The notes under the pieces were generated by a model that made no database searches, was not told the DNA's origin, and saw only the letters and a list, made by a program, of their open reading frames with translations. Positions 31,915 through 42,045 of a stretch of 64,000 nt of DNA are shown piece after piece. Position numbers and translations under genes: made by a program. The stretch's first letter is position 1. Every line of letters starts with the position of its first letter. Origin of the DNA: Procambarus clarkii (Eukaryota; Arthropoda; Malacostraca; Decapoda; Cambaridae); NCBI RefSeq assembly GCF_040958095.1, contig NC_091176.1:38701122-38765121 (forward strand), given 5' to 3'.

Positions 31915-34149
31915 TTTTCCTAGAGAGGACAACCAGGCACCCCTCCCCACCCGTGCCAAAAACACCCACCGCAGGAAAGATATCAACAGTAGAACCGAGG
32001 CATCCAAAATCAGAGGTACTGTCAGCAAGAAAATAGAAGACGGCAACACAATAGGGGCAATCAGAGTCATCATCAGTGAAGACACAGTTGCCACCAGGGA
32101 TGCCGATACAGCACAAGCCCGGAGAGAAAAACACTAACCCAGAGCTCCTCGTGATGACAGTGTTTCCCTAGTCGGTGCCAACAGAGCGGAACCCCTGTGT
32201 GTGCTCGAATCCGTGGTGCATAAAGCAGCTTTATCCTTCCCACCGGGATCAGCAGGTGGGTTCACAGGTCTAAGATCCAACCACATCAAACAAATGCTCA
32301 ACCCTGCACTGGGAGACATTGCACAGGGCCTCCTGGTGGAACTAACTAGATTCTCCAACACATGTCTAGCTGGCAACATACCAGAGACCATACGGACTCT
32401 CTTTTTTGGCGCTACCCTCTGTGTCCTGAGGAAAAAAGATGGAGGAATCAGACCGATAGCTGTGGGCAATTCACTCCGGCGCCTCGTCGCTAAGGCTGCT
32501 TCTAGAACAGTTAGTCAGGCAGCAGCCGACATGCTAAAGCCAAAACAGCTTGGGTTTGGCATTCCCCAAGGGTGAGAGGCAGCGGCTCATGCAGCTAGAG
32601 CCTACATTGCCAACATTACGGATGAAAAAGCCCTGAGTAAGCTGGACTTCAAAAATGGTTTCAATCTGGTTAGAAGGGATGAAGTACTCAGTGCGGTTCA
32701 TCGCCTTTTTCCTTCCCTCTACCCATTTGTAAACTCATGCTACAGCAGGAATCTAACTCTGCTATTTGGGGAACATGAAATTGAATCACTAGAAGGTGTC
32801 CAACAGGGTGACCCCCTTGCTCCTTTTCTTTTCTGCCTAGTCATCAAGGAAGACACTGATAACCTGTCCAGTGAGCTCAATATTTTGTTTTTGGACGATG
32901 GTACTCAAGCTGGCTCCCCTAGACTCACTCTTGGATGCCATAAGAATAATTCAGGAGCAAGTCAAGGCCTCACCCTGAACTCTTCCAAGTGCGAAATAAC
33001 CTCCACCAACCAGCACATAATAGAGTGAATAAAGGTTGTTTTGCCTGACATTCATACAACCATCCCTGAGGACAGCACACTCCTAGGTGCTCCTCTTGGA
33101 GGGAATGCCATCGACGAGGTCCTTGGTAAGAAGATCACTGACCTGAAGAGGATGAACGAGAGGATTGAAGACATCGATGCTCATGATGCACTTTACCTCA
33201 TCGCCAGATGCTTGTCCCTCCCCAGGCTGACCTACTTTCTACGATGTTCGCCATCTTTCAGTAATATTACATTAGAAGAGTACGACAACTTGCTGAAATA
33301 AATGCTAGAAAAAGCCCTCAATCTTTCTCTCAGCGACTCACAGTGGAAACAGGTCTCCCTTCCTGTCAGACTCGGGGGCCTCGGCGTGCGCACAGCAACA
33401 CAAATTGCTGTACCAGCGTTCCTGTCCTCTTCAGTGGGGTCTGACAACTTGGTGAAGGAAATCCTACCTGAGCACCTAGTTCAACAGGCAGGGGTACATG
33501 ATCCCAGCTTCACAGACTGCACAATCAAATGGGTCTCTCTCGCAGGACCAGCACCCCAGCCACCGCCTTCTGAAGCCCATAAGCAATCCAGCTGGGATTG
33601 TCCAATTGCCGACCAAGAAGCTGCGACTTTGCTCCCCATGCAGGTGACTTCCTATTAGCAACCTCAAAGTTAGCAACCAGCACCCGTCTCACACCGCAGC
33701 CCCACCGAATTGCCATGGCTCTCCGCCTCGCTGCCCCAATCCACACCGAATACAGGTGTATTTGCGGCAAGACAGTGGCCGACAGGTACGGACGGCATGG
33801 CCTTCTCTGCCAAAGGACATGCAAGACACTGCGAGGTTAACGACATTATTAAGAGAAGCCTTACCACAGCCGGTTGTCCAGCAGAGAGAGAGCCCCGTTA
33901 CCTAATGTCCCGCAACTCTGATGAGCCTGTCGGTCGTCCAGATGGAATCACGGTGAACCACTGTAAGAATGGTAAACAGTTGGTGTGGGACTACACTTGC
34001 GTTTCAACTTTAGCCAACACCTATGTTGACTTCAGTGCTACACAAGCAGGAGGTGCTGCCAATCACCGGGAAACAGCCAAGCCACGTAAACACTGTGGGG
34101 AAATCTGGCTCCAGTATAATACTAAGAAAATGTATGATTATGTGAATGT
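31915..34149 (+). pseudogene. LINE with restriction-like endonuclease, RT and endonuclease part
   Basis: The frame is readable with a few stops (near 32128, 32573, 33026, 33300 and 33656). It has SSKIEDG-type lead-in, TLCVLRKKDGGIRPIAVG, LDFKNGFNLVRRDE (motif A), GVQQGDPLAPFLFC (motif B) and FLDDGTQAG (motif C). A helical thumb and connection follow (33041-33650), and then a C-terminal knuckle Cys-x-Cys...His-x3-Cys (CICGKTVADRYGRHGLLC) and RPDG...LVWDYTC. A CCHC knuckle followed by PD and a second Asp about 15 residues on is the signature of restriction-like endonucleases of R2-type LINEs. The clade within that group is not clear to me. It ends at 34149, at the target site of the LTR element. 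Confidence 0.75.
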
Positions 34150-34154
34150 AAAAT
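34150..34154. other. target site duplication of G1 (left)
   Basis: AAAAT, identical to 39843-39847. Five bp is the usual Gypsy-type length. Confidence 0.9.
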
Positions 34155-35174
34155 TGTTACGGCCCTCTCGGGACGCAACGGGGTTCTTACTCTGATGTTG
34201 TTAGAGGAAGTTGTATCCGACCCCAAGCCAGTAGTGGCTTTCAAGGGATGTGATCCGTGACACAAGTAACTTAAAGGGGAAGGGAAATAAAGGCAAAAAC
34301 TTAATATAATATAATGATTTCTAACACCAATAAATAATATATAAAAGTAACACAGGGGGAGGGGTATTAACACTTATTTACAGGGGAAAATACACTGTAG
34401 TCTTCTGCTGAAGACTCTGGACACAGGCTCTCGGTGCTAAATCCTCGGTGCTTCTTCGTGGCCTCACAACGAATCCTCTGAGAATGCTGAGCCTACCCTG
34501 GCCACAGGTCAGCCAAAACACAGGTCCACTGGGGACACCGCCGTGGAGGCCGTCAACTACACGTCCAGCAAGTCTGCTGGCAGGTTCTGGATCAGCAAGG
34601 CTGGTCAGGCCACTCCACGGGCGATATTGGGGTAACGCCCTAGACAGGAGCCTCGTGTGATACCACAAATCACTCTCCTGTCCTCAGTACCCCAGTGGAT
34701 AATCGTCTCCAGCAGTCAGTCCCGGGTAATCCTTCTACTGCCACTCCACTGGCAGGGTAACACCACAGTGTTCTTCCGGGGGACGACTTCACAGCTGCTG
34801 CAGCAAAGCACAAGGTATGGAGACGGCTGCCTTGGGTAGACTGACTCAACTTCCATCACAGCAGTCCCAGGTCGACTCTGTAAGCAGACACGTCATCAAT
34901 AACTGGGACACACTAAGGCACCTCACTTACAGGCTCAGACACAAACGCCCACCTATCCACTCCATAGATGGCGCTGGTGTCTGAGCACCACCTCACCAGA
35001 GGTCAGCAGCGGCTGTGTTGAGCGCTGAACAGGACTGGCAACTGGCCCTCGTAGCCAGTACACGTCGCCCTCACCAGGTGTCGTCGTCCGTTTGGAGGGG
35101 GTTTCGGGAGCTGACCCACAGATGGCGCGATCGTTACTGCTCCGTGCTCGGACGCTGGATCCGGGTTCGTAACA
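34155..35174 (-). repeat. 3' LTR of G1
   Basis: 1020 bp, minus-strand TGTTACGAACCC...GGGCCGTAACA. The last 74 codons of the element's ORF lie within it. It keeps a 58-bp stretch near its minus-strand start (including ACAGATGGCGCGATCG) that the 5' LTR lacks. Confidence 0.95.
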
Positions 35175-38100
35175 CCTCCCCACCAAAAAGAATTTGGTTT
35201 GGGGTTCTATAAAAAGAAACACAAACCAAATTAGTACGGCGACACAACTCCAAATGGACTCACAATTACTGTAAACTGGCACGGCGAGGCTGTCTCGTCC
35301 ACAGAACTGTCCTACTGGACAATTCCGGCACAACGGGAACTTGAAAATGGCAGGCGATGACATGCCTGACGTAATCTTCCACGTCTCCACTGCGCTGTCA
35401 AGCAGGGGCATCATCTCACATCTCTCGAGTAAGGATCGGCGTAGACACGATGAGGGGCGACTCGACACTTCCCTGTGTCGTGGCACTGATGATGGCTGGT
35501 CACAGACGGCATTTCTGGTGCCGGTCCGGTAGTCCTTCAGGGAGACAGGAACCTGGAATACAGGGGTCTGATAATTCAGAGCGACAGCGACAGTGGGCAA
35601 GGCAGTACTTACTACATACTCGTCTACTAGGCCCACACCTAGTTCCAACAGGGCTGCTTGCACACCGAAGATGGCATTCGCTCTGCCACCGTCAGGTCGA
35701 CCAACGTTCCGCATAACGCTGCATTGAGGCTCAGCAATCACGCGGGGGGTGTCAACCTGCCGGAAACAGTCACTCATAATATCACATGTCGTACCTCCTG
35801 TATCAACCATCACCTTCCAGGTTCCTTCGTCGACTGCAACACTCGCAGTACACGTCTCTAATCCCTGGGTTCCCTTCACGATGTTCAAGGCCATCATCCT
35901 TCGGGTCGTCCACTGGTCCTTACCGAGACCACAGAGAACACATACGAGAACAAAACAAAATACCGGTAGGAAACATTTGGTTACCTTAGGGACAAGTTTC
36001 CTGAGCCTGTCATGTCCATAGCCGGCAACATCCACTAGCCTGGCTTGGACCGAAGAGGGCACTAGACCTTTTGAACACACCTCACATACCTCTGACGTCT
36101 GGGGAATCTCTGGCTGGTTCAATACACGTGGTATCTTGCCATACCGCAAGTACTCATCTGCCTTCGCTCCAGACTCGGTATTCGTGGGTGCCTGCACACA
36201 AGGCCTCTCTTCCTGCTCAGTTACCTCCGCTATCGTAACCGCATGTTCCTCGCCGAGAGAATCAGGAGACTCTGCTAGAATACAGTCGATCTGCGGGTGA
36301 GAGGACAAATTAAACATGTTTACATCCGGGTCTGTCTTTACCTGGACATTACCATTGCCTGTAGTTACCTCAGACCTTGCTGTTCCGGTAGACTCGTCCG
36401 CGACCTTGGGAAGATTGGTGCTCCACTCTGTCACCAAGTCGATGGCTAGTACCACGTCAATCCCAGCCCCAGGGAGGGTATCGACTACTGCCAACGCACA
36501 TGTGCCGCTGAAGTAAGGCGAGTCGAGATGTACCGGCACTAAGGGGGCGATATACTGCGTCCTTGGAAACCCAACCAGGACAACCTGTCGTCTCCCGTCC
36601 ACACTTACTCCCTCGGGTAACGAGCTCTTCACGATCAGGGACTGGGCTGCTCCACTATCTCTGAGCACTACAACTGATCTACCAGTATGATCACTCGATA
36701 CATACCCGCCTGAAGTGTGAGGGGAGAACAAACTTGATCCTTCCTGTGTCGTCGTCGACTGGTTTCCTGCTGGTGGTGTAACACAGCTCATCATCATCAC
36801 CTCCCTTCGTGCGCCGCCACCTCTTCTGCCTCGGCACATAGCAGCTATATGCCCTTTCTGCCCACAAGTCCAGCACACCATATTCCTCCTCGGACTCCGG
36901 TGTTTCGGACTGCTAGGACTGGTCCTTCGAGGGCTACTTGGGGGCGTCTTCTTAGCGCTTCGTGGGACGGGGGCCTCCTCTTCGTCCTGAGGTTTATCAA
37001 ACCGGCGTTGGTAATGCCTTGGGACGTACTTAGCAGAAGGCCTATGAGTCAGGATATACTCTTCAGCCATGGTGGCTGCCGCACTCAAGGTCTCTACCTG
37101 CTGTTCCTCTAAATACGTCTTCAGGTCTCCAGACAAACAATCCTTGAAGTCCTCTAGCAGTATAAGCTGCTCGAGGTCTTCCTTGGTCTCCACCTTCCGA
37201 GAGGCACACCATTCCTGAAAAAGTCGCTCCTTGATGGTGGCGAATTCGGTGAAAGTGTGCTCTGAGGTCTTCTTCAGGTTTCGGAACTTCTGCCGGTATG
37301 CCTCAGGTACCAATTGGTACGCCATGAGCACGACCTTCTTCACCTTGTCATAATCGCCGGAATCGTCAAGGGATAACGTGGAGTAGGCGATTTGGGCCTT
37401 CCCAGTCAAGACTGACTGTATCATGATGGCCCAATTCTCCCTTGGCCACTCCAAAGAGGCAGCGACTTTCTCGAAGGCTGCAAAAAACTTCGAAACTTCC
37501 CTCTCATTGAATTTGGGGACCATTTTGATGTTTCTTACCGGATCGAAACCTCTGGTGTCCGTTGTCGGCCTCCGACCACCGCCTAATCGCAATACTTCTA
37601 GTTCATGTTGTCTCTCTCTTTCCTCTCTGTCTCGTCGTTCTTGCCTGTCTCGTTCTTCTCTCTCTCGTTTCTCTTCTCTTTCTCTTTCTTCTCTCTCTCG
37701 TTTCTCTTCTCTTTCTCTTTCTTCTCTTTCTCTTTCTCGTTCTTCTCTCTCTCGTTTCTCTTCTCTTTCTCGTTCTTCTCTTTCTCTTTCTCGTTTCTCT
37801 TCTCTTTCTCGTTCTTCTCTTTCTCGTTTCTCTTCTCTTTCTCGTTCTTCTCTTTCTCGTTTCTCTTCTCTTTCTCGTTCTTCTCTTTCTCGTTTCTCTT
37901 CTCTTTCTCGTTCTTCTCTTTCTCGTTTCTCTTCTCTTTCTCGTTCTTCTCTTTCTCGTTTCTCTTCTCTTTCTCGTTCTTCTCTTTCTCGTTTCTCTTC
38001 TCTTTCTCTTTCTGCTTTCCTTTCTTCTAATTCTAAACGTCTCATCTCTAATTCTTTATCTTGTCTCTCTCGTTCCATTTCTAATTTCTTCCATTCTATT

Positions 38101-38456
38101 TCACGATTTATTTCTAGGGCACGCATCTTGACTGTTAGGAAGCAGATATTAAGCTCACCTGCATCACTGTCAACGTCGCTGCCATTATCTTCCTTTTCCG
38201 TGGAAGCTATTTCCTCACCTTCCTTTGTACTAGGAGCCTCGCCTTCCTGTTTCTCTTCTGCCTTCAGGTGCCGGTGAACCTTGGACAAGATCTCCACACG
38301 GGAATCACTGGCACGGATCTTGATCTCCAGGTAGGCGCTCACTAGTACAAGTTCCGGTTTGCTTAGATACTTTAATCTGGCAAGACAGTCCTCTCTGTTC
38401 AGAAAAGCCTGCACATCGTCCAGATCATCGATGGTAGCTTTCTCTGCCATTGTCAC
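34953..38456 (-). CDS. G1 gag-protease-like polyprotein
   Basis: A 1167-codon ORF. Residues 1-100 form a helical N-terminus, followed by an acidic patch. Residues about 142-280 are a Arg/Glu/Lys coiled coil of 11-residue repeats. The capsid-like part (about 310-470) has WAIMIQSVLTGKAQ and VLMAYQLVPEAYRQKFR. A zinc knuckle CWTCGQKGHIAAMC lies at about 525. An aspartic-protease-like motif LRDSGAAQSLI lies at about 596 with a following GIDVVLAIDLV. A second protease-like motif, VMVDTGGTTCDIM, lies at about 883. Two hydrophobic segments (FCFVLVCVLCGLG, about 840, and SCVAVLIWFVFLF, about 1070) could be membrane-spanning. No RT follows. The last 74 codons come from the 3' LTR. The ATG at 38450 (MAEKA) is an alternative start. 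Confidence 0.8.
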   Translation of the reverse strand: MTMAEKATIDDLDDVQAFLNREDCLARLKYLSKPELVLVSAYLEIKIRASDSRVEILSKVHRHLKAEEKQEGEAPSTKEGEEIASTEKEDNGSDVDSDAGELNICFLTVKMRALEINREIEWKKLEMERERQDKELEMRRLELEERKAEREREEKREREEREREEKREREEREREEKREREEREREEKREREEREREEKREREEREREEKREREEREREEKREREREEREREEKREREEREREREEREREEKREREEREREEKREREERDRQERRDREERERQHELEVLRLGGGRRPTTDTRGFDPVRNIKMVPKFNEREVSKFFAAFEKVAASLEWPRENWAIMIQSVLTGKAQIAYSTLSLDDSGDYDKVKKVVLMAYQLVPEAYRQKFRNLKKTSEHTFTEFATIKERLFQEWCASRKVETKEDLEQLILLEDFKDCLSGDLKTYLEEQQVETLSAAATMAEEYILTHRPSAKYVPRHYQRRFDKPQDEEEAPVPRSAKKTPPSSPRRTSPSSPKHRSPRRNMVCWTCGQKGHIAAMCRGRRGGGARREVMMMSCVTPPAGNQSTTTQEGSSLFSPHTSGGYVSSDHTGRSVVVLRDSGAAQSLIVKSSLPEGVSVDGRRQVVLVGFPRTQYIAPLVPVHLDSPYFSGTCALAVVDTLPGAGIDVVLAIDLVTEWSTNLPKVADESTGTARSEVTTGNGNVQVKTDPDVNMFNLSSHPQIDCILAESPDSLGEEHAVTIAEVTEQEERPCVQAPTNTESGAKADEYLRYGKIPRVLNQPEIPQTSEVCEVCSKGLVPSSVQARLVDVAGYGHDRLRKLVPKVTKCFLPVFCFVLVCVLCGLGKDQWTTRRMMALNIVKGTQGLETCTASVAVDEGTWKVMVDTGGTTCDIMSDCFRQVDTPRVIAEPQCSVMRNVGRPDGGRANAIFGVQAALLELGVGLVDEYVVSTALPTVAVALNYQTPVFQVPVSLKDYRTGTRNAVCDQPSSVPRHREVSSRPSSCLRRSLLERCEMMPLLDSAVETWKITSGMSSPAIFKFPLCRNCPVGQFCGRDSLAVPVYSNCESIWSCVAVLIWFVFLFIEPQTKFFLVGRCYEPGSSVRARSSNDRAICGSAPETPSKRTTTPGEGDVYWLRGPVASPVQRSTQPLLTSGEVVLRHQRHLWSG
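35175..35184 (-). promoter_or_regulatory. polypurine tract of G1
   Basis: The minus strand reads GGTGGGGAGG directly before the 3' LTR start TGTTACG. It is the expected primer for plus-strand DNA synthesis. Confidence 0.8.
37615..38030 (-). repeat. 33-bp coding minisatellite (11-residue repeats) in G1 gag
   Basis: About ten units built on the plus-strand pattern CTCTTTCTCGTTCTTCTCTT. Read on the minus strand each gives an 11-residue Arg-Glu unit of the type REEREREEKRE. Because the unit is a multiple of three, all three plus-strand frames are also open here. Confidence 0.9.
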
Positions 38457-38537
38457 CGATGGAACACTTAACTAGACACTAGCACTTGACACACCGCTTA
38501 CACTTTAGCACTTAACGCACCGAGCACAGTTCTACGT

Positions 38538-38762
38538 CAATATTGCACTTTATTCCACCAAACACTGCACTTGCCAATATTGCACGTAATCACTTCGGGC
38601 ACCACACTACGCAATATCGCACTTAATCCCAGCGAACCCTTCGCTCTACAATATTGCACTGAATCACTGAGCACCGCACTACTCAATATTGCACTTAATC
38701 GCTTAGTCACAGCGAGCACCGCACTGCATAATATTGCATTTAGTCACTCTTGAGCACCGCAC
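38538..38762. repeat. 45-bp degenerate repeats in the G1 leader
   Basis: CAATATTGCACTTAATC-like units alternate with GAGCACCGCACTAC-like units, about five times. They lie between the ORF start (38456) and the primer site (38859), the position of a retroelement packaging leader. No ORF is seen. Confidence 0.75.
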
Positions 38763-38858
38763 AGGACGTATAACGTCACAATCGTCACACAGGGGGAATT
38801 ATATACAGGGATTACGCCACTTCACCACCCCTGTCAAACATACTTAACAAGGGGACGG

Positions 38859-38876
38859 ATCCCGCTGGGGATGCCA
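38859..38876 (-). promoter_or_regulatory. tRNA primer binding site of G1
   Basis: The minus strand reads TGGCATCCCCAGCGGGAT, 4 nt after the 5' LTR. Its complement divides cleanly as a tRNA 3' end: CCA, discriminator G, 7-nt acceptor strand, 5-nt T-stem strand. I cannot name the tRNA from the sequence alone. Confidence 0.75.
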
Positions 38877-38880
38877 ATTA

Positions 38881-39842
38881 TGTTACGGCCCTCTCGGGAC
38901 GCAACGGGGTTCTTACTCTGATGTTGTTAGAGGAAGTTGTATCCGACCCCAAGCCAGTAGTGGCTTTCAAGGGATGTGATCCGTGACGCAAGTAACTTAA
39001 AGGGGAAGGGAAATAAAGGCAAAAACTTAATATAATATAATGATTTCTAACACCAATAAATAATATATAAAAGTAACACAGGGGGAGGGGTATTAACACT
39101 TATTTACAGGGGAAAATACACTGTAGTCTTCTGCTGAAGACTCTGGACACAGGCTCTCGGTGCTAAATCCTCGGTGCTTCTTCGTGGCCTCAAAACGAAT
39201 CCTCTGAGAATGCTGAGCCTACCCTGGCCACAGGTCAGCCAAAACACAGGTCCACTGGGGACACCGCCGTGGAGGCCGTCAACCACACGTCCAGCAAGTC
39301 TGCTGGCAGGTTCCGGATCAGCAAGGCTGGTCAGGCCACTCCACGGGCGATATTGGGGTAACGCCCTAGACAGGAGCCTCGTGTGATACCACAAATCACT
39401 CTCCTGTCCTCAGTACCCCAGTGGATAATCGTCTCCAGCAGTCGGTCCCGGGTAATCCTTCTACTGCCACTCCACTGGCAGGGTAACACCACAGTGTTCT
39501 TCCGGGGGACGACTTCACAGCTGCTGCAGCAAAGCACAAGGTATGGAGACGGCTGCCTCGGGTAGACTGACTCAACTTCCATCACAGCAGTCCCAGGTCG
39601 ACTCTGTAAGCAGACACGTCATCAATAACTGGGACACACTAAGGCACCTCACTTACAGGCTCAGACACAAACGCCCACCTATCCACTCCATAGATGGCGC
39701 TGGTGTCTGAGCACCACCTCACCAGAGGTCAGCAGCGGCTGTGTTGAGCGCTGAACAGGACTGGCAACTGGCCCTCGTAGCCAGTACACGTCGCCCTCAC
39801 CAGGTGTCGTCGTCCGTTTGGAGGGGGTTCGGGTTCGTAACA
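38881..39842 (-). repeat. 5' LTR of G1
   Basis: 962 bp with the same ends as the 3' LTR. A 58-bp segment after the minus-strand TGTTACGAACCCGAA is missing, which is the only large difference between the two LTRs. Confidence 0.95.
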
Positions 39843-42045
39843 AAAATAATTATAAATTCTAAGATAGCTCGAAGGACCAGAATGAGTAATTAAATGAGAA
39901 ATCAGTAGCTTATAGATCTATGATTATATGAATAAATTCCATTAATTAAGCAATGACTCTAAATTATATAATTCTAGAGCCAGCCTCCCATGACACAATT
40001 TGGGGGGGGTATTCTATAAGATTAATCTATGTGGAACACATATTATGCAATAATAATAATTATTATATGCACACACATAAATAATGAGTAAAATATATAA
40101 TGCAAAATACTACTGCCATATGAAGATTAATAATGCATAACTAGCAGTATCAGATATGTAGGCATATATATATGGATATGGACTCTAAATATTAAACTAC
40201 TATCTACAATGAAAACTGATTATGTCTCAGCTGTGACAGAGGACGTAGATGCAGTCCACTGTACGTCTGGCTGGAAACAGTTTGAGATAGTGTTAAGTTG
40301 GCGCACGTGAGGGTATGGCGGTCACACGCTTCCTCAGGGTGTTGCACCATGCTGCAATAATGATAATCCCGTAATTTCCACCTCCAAACTAGCATTCACA
40401 CACATATACGGTAATATCTAAATATTTGGAGGGGAAAGAGCTACACTTACATGAGATTATTTTTACGCCCGCATCATAACGACATGGCACCTACATGATC
40501 TTATTTAAGAGCTCGTTAAATAGAACAAATGAGGTAAAAATGCTTGCCGAACTGGTGTCCGTGATTCTGGGAAGCTGCGTCCTCAATCTGGCATCTAAAG
40601 ATGTTCGGATGTCGGTTGGATGAGAAGATTTTTGGACAGCTTACGGATCACCACTTGTTGATCGCAAATATGGCGAGAGTCCTCTCCCTTCTCCTTCCCC
40701 AAAGTCGCGCATGCGCAATAGCTCGCCGTGAGGATTCGAGCATAAATTATATTTATATATTAACGCTAAATAGGGAAGGGGGCGTGTATGAACACTCTTG
40801 ATGATTAAGATAAATATTTTATGTGGTGATGTTTAATTCTCACAGTGCACGTCAGTTAATGTAGACGGCACAAATAAAACAATACGGGCTTGGTGGTGGA
40901 AATGATGTTAGATTATGATATGATTAACTGGAACAGCGATTAAGCTGGGTAAAGAAATTCCAGTAAACTATTGTATACTAAAAGTAAACCTATTACTAAA
41001 TTATTATTCCTATTAAAGGAAAGTAAATGGTTACATTGGTGTTAGATCTAAAGGTATGTGGAAATTTTATCCCCCGTGCGTGGCTGACGCAACACTACAC
41101 AATTCTAGGAGAAATTACATGATGTTCCACAACCTAATACAGTAAATTCTACAATACTAAACTACGTATTAGTAGTGTTAATGAATTATTACTCTTAATA
41201 CAGGAAATACATCCTGGTGTATTAAGGATTATTAAATGAACATTAGATGTGTATGAAGCCTAATACAGGAAATACATCCTGTTGTATTAGGGATGAAATT
41301 AACTATTGGAAATTTCCAACATAAATCCGGGGCGGGAAATTACGGGTCGTAGTTCAATGTTAAGGCCTAACGTACCTATTCCCTGAAATTACATTCTTAT
41401 ATGTTAGTAGGTTAGTATGTACATAATGAATGTCCCGGATCTGTGTGACAGGTATGATCTGTTATCACGGGTACATCTATGTAATGATTAATTATTCTAT
41501 GTCTCTTTGAGATCAAGGAGATACCGAATCTACAGTGAGATCAGTGTCTAGGGTCGCAGTGACATGTAACTGGATGAGTTACTAGACACTAACTGATCAC
41601 TGCAGACTCACAAATCACCTCAACATCAAATGAGAAATTCTAAGTGTTTATACAAGATTAAATTTAGCCTAATGTGTAGTTCTTGCTGTACAAGGTAATT
41701 TAGGCTATGTAATGATAATAACTAAATTCCTAACCTAGCTAAAATCTAGATAAAATAGAGAACAGAGTATCTGAGCATCAGTCTCTATAAATGCAGTCAG
41801 TGGTATGCTATAGCGAGTACAGATTTAACTTGCTGACCCTAACTAATGTCCCTAATCTACCTAAGTAGAGGGTAAATGCGAATTATATACGTTAGGCTAC
41901 AGTGATATAACTTCTCTGGAAGTATAACTAAACACATATAGCAACCTAAAGATTCTAAGTGAGTAATAAACCTATTCGGTTTATATACATTGAGTTACAG
42001 TACTATAACTCTCTGGAGCTATAATTAAGTACATAACTTATATGA
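39843..42045. other. AT-rich region without recognised genes
   Basis: No coding domain is seen. It contains a 213-bp stretch (about 41112-41323) repeated directly at 44997-45208, and short stretches of AT microsatellite. It may include diverged BEL/Pao LTR or leader sequence, because BEL/Pao fragments lie on both sides. That is an inference. Confidence 0.45.
41112..41323 (+). repeat. direct repeat copy 1 (partner at 44997-45208)
   Basis: Nearly identical to the second copy from TTCTACAATACTAAACTACG to GGAAATTTCCAAC. It contains two short direct repeats built on TAATACAGGAAATACATCCT. The first 37 bp (41112-41148) are in the opposite orientation relative to the second copy. Confidence 0.9.

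Larger units (their letters stand above)
34155..39842 (-). mobile_element. complete LTR retrotransposon G1, gag-protease only
   Basis: Two LTRs (38881-39842 at the 5' side and 34155-35174 at the 3' side) are nearly identical apart from one deletion. The element is flanked by perfect AAAAT target duplications (34150-34154 and 39843-39847). A tRNA primer site lies 4 nt inside the 5' LTR and a purine tract lies next to the 3' LTR. The 3.7-kb interior has one long ORF with gag and protease-like parts. No RT, RNase H or integrase motif is found, and there is no space for them. It looks like a young non-autonomous Gypsy-related element that moves with enzymes from a relative. Confidence 0.9.

Noticed and set aside
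37423..38277. 284-codon Ser/Leu/Phe-rich plus-strand frame, and two others overlapping it
   Set aside because: It is the antisense of the 33-bp coding minisatellite in G1 gag. The low-complexity repeats keep all frames open.
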